Assembly: GCF_001427125.1 (NCBI RefSeq)
Contig: NZ_LMGK01000020.1
Location: forward strand, 127,263 to 191,262
Direction of reading: 5' to 3'
DNA: 64,000 nt
DNA from: Pseudomonas sp. Root562
GTDB lineage: Bacteria > Pseudomonadota > Gammaproteobacteria > Pseudomonadales > Pseudomonadaceae
Position 1 is the stretch's first letter. Every line of letters starts with the position of its first letter. This document shows positions 59,031 to 64,000 of the stretch, piece by piece. The position numbers were made by a program, and so were the translations under genes. The notes beneath the pieces were generated by a model. The model was not told the origin of the DNA and ran no database searches. It saw nothing but the letters and a program-made list of their open reading frames with translations.

Positions 59031-59896
59031 GTTCGTTCACCGCCATCCGCCAGGGTCGCCAAGGCTACTTGCTGTCGGCACCGGCCCTGGCCTTGTACCT
59101 CGGTCTGCTGCTGATCCCGCTGGCATTGACGCTGGTGCTGTCGTTCAACGTCTTCGACTACAGCACGGGGATCAACGGCAACGCCTTCACCGTCGAGCAC
59201 TACAGCAGCCTGTTGGGCGATCCGTATTTCTATGAAATCTTCCTGCGGACCTTGTGGATCAGCGCTCTGACCACCCTGCTCTGCGTACTGATTGGCGTCC
59301 CCGAGGCTTACATCCTCAGCCGCATGGGCACCCCATGGCGCTCGATTTTCCTGATCCTGATCCTCACTCCGCTGCTGATTTCGGTGGTGGTACGCGCCTT
59401 CGGCTGGAGCCTGTTGCTCGGTGCCGATGGCCTGGTCAACCAGACCCTGCAAGCGCTCGGCGGCTCGCCGATGAAACTGCTCTACACGCCGTTCGCGGTG
59501 GTGATTGCACTGGTCCACGTGATGCTGCCGTTCATGATCATTCCGGTCTGGACGTCGCTGCAAAAACTCGATCCCGCCGCTGAGCAGGCTGCGCTTTCAC
59601 TGGGTGCCAGTCACTTCACGGTGATCCGCCAGGTGGTGCTGCCGCAGGTCATGCCCGGCATTTTGTCCGGAACGCTGATCGTATTCGGCCTCGCCGCCAG
59701 CTCTTTCGCGATTCCCGGCCTGCTTGGCGGACGCCGTTTGAAGATGGTCGCCACGCTGATCTACGACCAGTACCTGTCGGAGCTCAACTGGCCGATGGGC
59801 GCGGCAATTGCCGTGGCCCTGCTGCTCATCAACCTGCTGATCATGCTGTCGTGGAACCGCATGATCGAAGGCCGCTACAAGAAGTCATTGGGATAA
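59027..59896 (+). CDS. ABC transporter permease, PotB type
   Basis: This 289-residue permease has about six membrane helices and the coupling motif EQAALSLGASHFTVIRQVVLPQ. It overlaps the ATPase stop by 4 bases (ATGA). It would pair with the permease encoded next. Confidence 0.92.
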   Translation: MSSFTAIRQGRQGYLLSAPALALYLGLLLIPLALTLVLSFNVFDYSTGINGNAFTVEHYSSLLGDPYFYEIFLRTLWISALTTLLCVLIGVPEAYILSRMGTPWRSIFLILILTPLLISVVVRAFGWSLLLGADGLVNQTLQALGGSPMKLLYTPFAVVIALVHVMLPFMIIPVWTSLQKLDPAAEQAALSLGASHFTVIRQVVLPQVMPGILSGTLIVFGLAASSFAIPGLLGGRRLKMVATLIYDQYLSELNWPMGAAIAVALLLINLLIMLSWNRMIEGRYKKSLG

Positions 59897-59902
59897 TTCG
59901 TC

Positions 59903-60697
59903 ATGTCCAGGAACGGTCCTTTCGCCCTGCTGTTTCATTCCCTGGTGGTGCTGTTCATGATGGCGCCGCTGGTGGTGGTGTGCCTGGTGGCCTTCACCCC
60001 GGAGAACACCCTGAGCCTGCCGACCACGGAGTTTTCCCTGCGCTGGTTCCGTGCCGTGTTCGAACGCGCCGACTTTGTCGATGCGTTCTACAACAGCCTG
60101 ATTCTGGCGTTCAGCGCCGCCTCGCTGGCGACGCTGGTGGCCGTGCCTGCCGCGCTGGCGATCACCCGTTTCGAGTTTCCCGGCCGGGATTTTCTCAACG
60201 GGCTATTCCTCTCGCCGATCATCATTCCGCACTTGGTACTCGGGGTGGCGTTGCTGCGCCTGTTCGCGCTGATGGGGGTCAACGGCAGCTTCGCCTGGCT
60301 GATTTTCGCCCACGTGCTGGTGATCACACCGTATGTGCTGCGACTGGTCCTGGCTTCGGCCATCGGCCTGGATCGCAGTGCCGAATATGCCGCGCAATCG
60401 TTGGGAGCCGGTCGCTTCACGCTGTTCCGGCAGATCACATTGCCAATGATTCTGCCCGGTGTGGCCGGCGGCTGGCTGCTGGCATTCATCAACAGTTTTG
60501 ACGAGGTCACGCTGTCGATCTTCGTCACCTCGCCGGCCACGCAGACCTTGCCGGTGCGCATGTACGTGTACGCCACCGAATCCATCGATCCGATGATGGC
60601 GGCGGTATCGGCACTGGTCATCGCGCTGACGGCACTGACCATGATTTTGCTGGATCGGGTCTATGGCCTGGATCGGGTTCTGGTAGGGAAACAATGA
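59903..60697 (+). CDS. ABC transporter permease, PotC type
   Basis: This 264-residue permease has the coupling motif YAAQSLGAGRFTLFRQITLP and six membrane helices. It follows the PotB-type gene by 6 bases. Confidence 0.92.
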   Translation: MSRNGPFALLFHSLVVLFMMAPLVVVCLVAFTPENTLSLPTTEFSLRWFRAVFERADFVDAFYNSLILAFSAASLATLVAVPAALAITRFEFPGRDFLNGLFLSPIIIPHLVLGVALLRLFALMGVNGSFAWLIFAHVLVITPYVLRLVLASAIGLDRSAEYAAQSLGAGRFTLFRQITLPMILPGVAGGWLLAFINSFDEVTLSIFVTSPATQTLPVRMYVYATESIDPMMAAVSALVIALTALTMILLDRVYGLDRVLVGKQ

Positions 60698-60704
60698 GGA
60701 CGCC

Positions 60705-60995
60705 ATGGCTCTGCTGAAACGACTGGCCGAAGGCGACCGCCCGGCCCTGGACTTTACCCTCGACGGCCAACCGGCCAGCGGCCTGCTCGGCGACACCTTG
60801 CTGACGGCGCTGCTGACCTGTGGCGAACACTTGCGCGGCAGCGACTTCAGCGCCGAACCCCGCGCCGGATTCTGCCTGATGGGCGCCTGCCAGGACTGCT
60901 GGGTGCGCCTGGGCGATGGCCGCCGCGTACGCGCCTGCTCGACCCTGCTGGAAGCCGGACAACAGATCAATCGCGAACCGGGACGCTGTCTATGA
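60705..60995 (+). CDS. [2Fe-2S] ferredoxin-like subunit of an HcnA-type amine/opine dehydrogenase
   Basis: This 96-residue protein has plant-type iron-sulfur ligands Cys57, Cys62, Cys65 and Cys78 (FCLMGACQDCWVRL...RACS). It is the small subunit of a three-part flavoenzyme with the next two genes. The family includes HcnA of cyanide synthase, the opine oxidases and D-hydroxyproline dehydrogenase. Confidence 0.88.
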   Translation: MALLKRLAEGDRPALDFTLDGQPASGLLGDTLLTALLTCGEHLRGSDFSAEPRAGFCLMGACQDCWVRLGDGRRVRACSTLLEAGQQINREPGRCL

Positions 60996-62347
60996 AACCC
61001 GTTGTCATCATCGGCGCCGGTCCTGCGGGTATCCGAGCAGCACAAACCCTGGTTGCCCATGGCGTGCGCCCAGTGCTGCTGGACGAAGCGGCGCGTGGCG
61101 GCGGGCAGATTTATCGGCGCCAACCGGCCAATTTCAAACGCTCTGCGGTCAAGCTTTATGGCTTCGAGGCGCGCAAGGCCGGCGCTTTGCACCGGACTAT
61201 CGACACACTGCGCGAGCAGCTCGACTACCGTCCGCAGACACTGGTGTGGAACGCCGAAGACGGCGCTCTCGATACCTTGCACGACGGCCGCGCCGCGCGT
61301 CTGGAGTTTTCCCGGGTGATCGTCGCCACGGGCGCCACCGACCGCATTCTGCCGGTGCCGGGCTGGACGTTGCCTGGGGTCTACAGCCTCGGCGCTGCGC
61401 AAATCGCCTTGAAATTCCAGGGCTGCGCCATCGGTGAGCGCGTGGTATTCGCCGGTAGCGGACCGTTGCTTTACCTCGTCGCCTATCAATACGCCAAGGC
61501 CGGCGCGAATGTCGTCGCGGTGCTCGACACTTCGCCCTTCAGCGCCCAGGCGCGCGCCCTGCCCGGCTTGCTGTCACAACCGGCCACGCTGGCCAAAGGT
61601 GTCTATTACCGCAGCTGGCTGACCGCCCATGGGATTGCGGTGCATCAGGGCGCCACACTGAGTCGCATCGACGGCGGACACCGTGTGCAATCACTGAGCT
61701 GGACCCGCTCCAACGCGGAACACCGACTGGACTGCGACGCTGTCGCTTTTGCCCATGGCCTGCGCAGCGAAACCCAGCTGGCTGACCTGCTCGGCTGTGA
61801 ATTCGCCTGGAACCCCCTCAACCGCGCCTGGCTGCCAACGCGAGACAGTGCCGGACGCAGCAGCGTTGCCCAGGTGTACCTGGCCGGTGACGGCGCCGGC
61901 ATCATGGGCGCCGACGCTGCAGAAATGGCCGGCGAGCGCGCCGCGTTGGCATTGCTCGAAGACATTGGCTACCTGATCGAGCCGCAACGCGCCGCGCATC
62001 TGGAACAGGCGTTGTCGCGCATCGGCGATTTTCGCCAGGGGCTGGAACGCGCCTTTGCCTTTCCCGAACACTGGGCTGCGGATGCCGCCGATGACGTGAT
62101 GGTTTGCCGCTGCGAAGAAGTCCGCGCCGGCGAAATTCGCGAAGTCGTGCGTGAAGGGCATTGGGAAATCAATCGGGTCAAGGCGCACTGCCGAGTCGGC
62201 ATGGGCCGCTGCCAGGGCCGGATGTGTGGCGCCGCTGCCGCGGAAATCATTGCCTGCGAGAGCGGGCGTGCAGTGTCCGGGATCGGCCGGCTGCGGGCAC
62301 AAGCGCCGATCAAGCCTTTGCCGTTTGGCCTGGAGATCGAAGCATGA
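60992..62347 (+). CDS. FAD/NAD-type oxidoreductase subunit (HcnB/opine oxidase alpha-like) with BFD iron-sulfur motif
   Basis: This 451-residue flavoprotein starts with a dinucleotide fold (VVIIGAGPAGIRAAQTL) and has a GDGAGIMGADAAEMAGERAA block. The C-terminus has a [2Fe-2S] BFD-like set of cysteines (VCRCEEV...HCRVGMGRCQGRMCG). It overlaps the ferredoxin-like gene by 4 bases and the next gene by 4, so the subunits are made together. Confidence 0.9.
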   Translation: MKPVVIIGAGPAGIRAAQTLVAHGVRPVLLDEAARGGGQIYRRQPANFKRSAVKLYGFEARKAGALHRTIDTLREQLDYRPQTLVWNAEDGALDTLHDGRAARLEFSRVIVATGATDRILPVPGWTLPGVYSLGAAQIALKFQGCAIGERVVFAGSGPLLYLVAYQYAKAGANVVAVLDTSPFSAQARALPGLLSQPATLAKGVYYRSWLTAHGIAVHQGATLSRIDGGHRVQSLSWTRSNAEHRLDCDAVAFAHGLRSETQLADLLGCEFAWNPLNRAWLPTRDSAGRSSVAQVYLAGDGAGIMGADAAEMAGERAALALLEDIGYLIEPQRAAHLEQALSRIGDFRQGLERAFAFPEHWAADAADDVMVCRCEEVRAGEIREVVREGHWEINRVKAHCRVGMGRCQGRMCGAAAAEIIACESGRAVSGIGRLRAQAPIKPLPFGLEIEA

Positions 62348-63459
62348 TCGAAGTCGACGCGGTGATCATCGGTGGCGGCATTGTCGGGTCTTGCGCCGCG
62401 CTGTTCCTGAGCAAGGGCGGTCAGCGGGTCGCGCTGCTGGAACGGGATTTTTGCGGCTCGCATTCCAGCGGAGTGAATTACGGCGGCGTGCGACGCCAGG
62501 GCCGTCCGCTGTCACAGTTGCCATTGTCGCAACGAGCCCATGCCCTCTGGGCGCAGTTGCCACAATTGATCGGCATCGACGGTGAGTATCAACGCAGCGG
62601 TCATCTGAAACTGGCACGCAGCCTGGATGATCTGCGCGCACTGCAAGACTACGCCGCCAGCAGCCAGGGTTTCGGCCTTGATCTGCAACTACTGGACCGT
62701 GCGCAATTACGCGTCCGTTTCCCATGGGTTGGTGACGTGGCGGTAGGCGCTTCGTATTGCCCGGATGACGGACATGCCAACCCGCGGCTGGTGTCCCCCG
62801 CGTTTGCGCAGGCGGCACGGCGGCATGGTGCGCAGGTGCATGAGCAGTGTGCGGTGAGCGCCGTTGAACATGACGGCCAGCGTTTCCGTGTTCGCAGCCA
62901 AAGCGGACTGGAATGGCGCGCCCCGTGGTTGTTGAACTGCGCAGGCGCCTGGGCCGGCAACCTGGCTGCACAATTCGGCGAACCGGTGCCGATGCACTCC
63001 GGGCATCCGGCGATGCTGGTCACCGAACCCTTGCCGTTGGTGATGGATGCCAGCACCGGCGTCGAGGGGGGCGGTATCTATGCCCGTCAGGTCGCGCGTG
63101 GCAATTGCGTGCTGGGTGGTGGTCAAGGGTTTGCCCTGGACGATGCCCGCGCCCGCCCCGGCCAAAGCGCGGTGCTGGAAATCCTCCGCCAGGCGGTCGA
63201 ACTCTACCCGTTCCTTGAAGGGGCCCAGGCGATCCGTACCTGGAGCGGCACCGAAGGTTACCTGCCCGATCGCCAACCGGTGATCGGCCACAGTCGTACC
63301 CGGCCGGGCCTGTTGCATGCGTTTGGCTTTGCCGGCGCCGGTTTCCAGATCGGCCCCGCGGTGGGCCAGGCACTCAGCGAGATCATCTGTAGCGGCGCGC
63401 CAAAGACGTCGCTGGATGCGTTTTCCATCAACCGTTTTCACTCCATTTCCGTAGCTTGA
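62344..63459 (+). CDS. FAD-dependent amino acid oxidase-like subunit (HcnC/opine oxidase beta-like)
   Basis: This 371-residue DAO-family flavoprotein has the N-terminal FAD fold (DAVIIGGGIVGSCAALFLSKGG) and a C-terminal GFAGAGFQIGPAVGQALSEI block. It would oxidise a C-N bond of an amino-acid derivative. Together with the two preceding subunits it matches the HcnABC/opine oxidase/D-hydroxyproline dehydrogenase group. True HcnABC would not be expected beside an importer, so a catabolic role is favoured. Confidence 0.9.
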   Translation: MIEVDAVIIGGGIVGSCAALFLSKGGQRVALLERDFCGSHSSGVNYGGVRRQGRPLSQLPLSQRAHALWAQLPQLIGIDGEYQRSGHLKLARSLDDLRALQDYAASSQGFGLDLQLLDRAQLRVRFPWVGDVAVGASYCPDDGHANPRLVSPAFAQAARRHGAQVHEQCAVSAVEHDGQRFRVRSQSGLEWRAPWLLNCAGAWAGNLAAQFGEPVPMHSGHPAMLVTEPLPLVMDASTGVEGGGIYARQVARGNCVLGGGQGFALDDARARPGQSAVLEILRQAVELYPFLEGAQAIRTWSGTEGYLPDRQPVIGHSRTRPGLLHAFGFAGAGFQIGPAVGQALSEIICSGAPKTSLDAFSINRFHSISVA

Positions 63460-63477
63460 TAGAGGAAGGTCGCGCCA

Positions 63478-64000
63478 ATGAAAAACATCAAACGCACTGC
63501 TCTGCTCGGTTTGTCCTGCATGAGCGCCCTGCTCAGCGTCACCCAGGCTCACGCCGAACCGACGCTTTACCTTGGCATGAACGGTGGGACCATGGAGCGG
63601 CTCTATGCCGACAAAGTGCTGCCAGATTTCGAGAAGGCCAACAACGTCAAAGTGGTCATCGTGCCCGGCACCTCCGCCGACATCCTGGCCAAAGTCCAGG
63701 CCAGCAAAGGCAACCCGCAGATGCATGTGATGTTCCTCGACGACGGCATCATGTACCGCGCCATCGCCATGGGCCTGTGCGACAAACTGCAGGACAGCCC
63801 GACCCTGCAACAGATTCCGGCCAAAGGACGGATCAAGGATGAAGCGGTAGCCGTCAGCCTCGGCGTCACCGGGCTGGCCTACAACACGCGTCTGTTCAAA
63901 GAGAAAGGCTGGGCTGCACCAACCTCGTGGATGGACATGGCCGACCCGCGTTTCAAAGACAAGCTGGTGTTCCAGTCGATGGCCTCGTCGACGTTCGGCT
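63478..64000 (+). CDS. ABC transporter substrate-binding protein, PotD type (truncated by window end)
   Basis: The first 174 codons of a periplasmic binding protein are present, with a signal peptide (TALLGLSCMSALLSVTQAHA, cut before EPTLYLG). It resembles polyamine/iron-type binders (NGGTMERLYADKVLPDFEKA). The rest lies beyond the window. It is the binding partner of the importer encoded upstream, separated from it by the oxidase genes. Confidence 0.88.
   Translation, partial: MKNIKRTALLGLSCMSALLSVTQAHAEPTLYLGMNGGTMERLYADKVLPDFEKANNVKVVIVPGTSADILAKVQASKGNPQMHVMFLDDGIMYRAIAMGLCDKLQDSPTLQQIPAKGRIKDEAVAVSLGVTGLAYNTRLFKEKGWAAPTSWMDMADPRFKDKLVFQSMASSTFG

Noticed and set aside
60705..63459. Hydrogen cyanide synthase hcnABC
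   Set aside because: The subunit plan fits, but the genes are embedded between importer genes and a divergent IclR regulator, which fits catabolism of an imported compound better. The symbol hcnABC was not assigned.

Overview
The window is a chromosomal segment of a fluorescent-group Pseudomonas. Evidence: several families of Pseudomonas-type palindromic intergenic repeats (REP-like), a CrcY-type and a PrrF-type regulatory RNA, sigma-54 promoters, the glnS-cysS / ppiB-lpxH arrangement, tamAB, and the liu leucine/isovalerate locus. I see no tRNA, rRNA, transposase or CRISPR array. Assignments come from reading the sequence and from family knowledge; no database search was run.

Layout. 1-6.3 kb (minus): a six-gene ABC importer of the glycerol GlpSTPQUV type. 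It has a clear sigma-54 promoter and a cluster of six TGAACA repeats, and is divergent from an AcoR-like sigma-54 activator (6.7-8.5 kb). 8.8-13.4 kb: cysS and glnS (minus), then ppiB-lpxH (plus). 13.5-18.4 kb (minus): marR, outer-membrane factor, membrane-fusion protein and DHA2 pump, i.e. a tripartite EmrAB-type efflux operon with two palindromic operator candidates. 18.4-19.27 kb: a repeat-rich region without genes. 19.3-24.7 kb: tamA-tamB. 24.7-28 kb: a GNAT acetyltransferase, xthA and a PstS-like/OmpA fusion. 28-30.4 kb: an acyl-CoA dehydrogenase divergent from a LysR regulator.

30.5-45.8 kb: the leucine/isovalerate region. liuR and liuE are followed by the crcY sRNA, a 1724-residue toxin-like gene (N-terminal toxin-type domain, LRRs, C-terminal NEL E3-ligase domain with a C-x-D motif), an acyl-CoA synthetase, then liuABCD. 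LiuR-type palindromes lie at liuR and upstream of liuA. 45.8-47.2 kb: a cI/LexA-like repressor whose catalytic serine is alanine, a small DUF6124-type gene, and Fur-box-controlled prrF. 47.4-52.2 kb (minus): a GntR regulator, an amino-acid ABC importer and gamma-glutamyltransferase, which look like a gamma-glutamyl-compound scavenging module. 52.6-53.7 kb: an M14 carboxypeptidase. 53.8-56.8 kb: a catalase-like peroxidase plus cytochrome b561 divergent from an ECF sigma/anti-sigma pair, with matching GGAATA-N15-CGTCT promoters on both strands. 56.9-64 kb: an IclR regulator divergent from a polyamine/opine-type ABC importer and a three-subunit HcnABC-like flavoenzyme, ending in a truncated substrate-binding protein.

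The most novel items are the NEL-domain toxin-like protein beside crcY, the asymmetric ATPase pair of the GlpST-type importer, the apparently cleavage-dead S24 repressor, the self-contained ECF/peroxidase circuit, and the HcnABC-like/ABC catabolic cluster.
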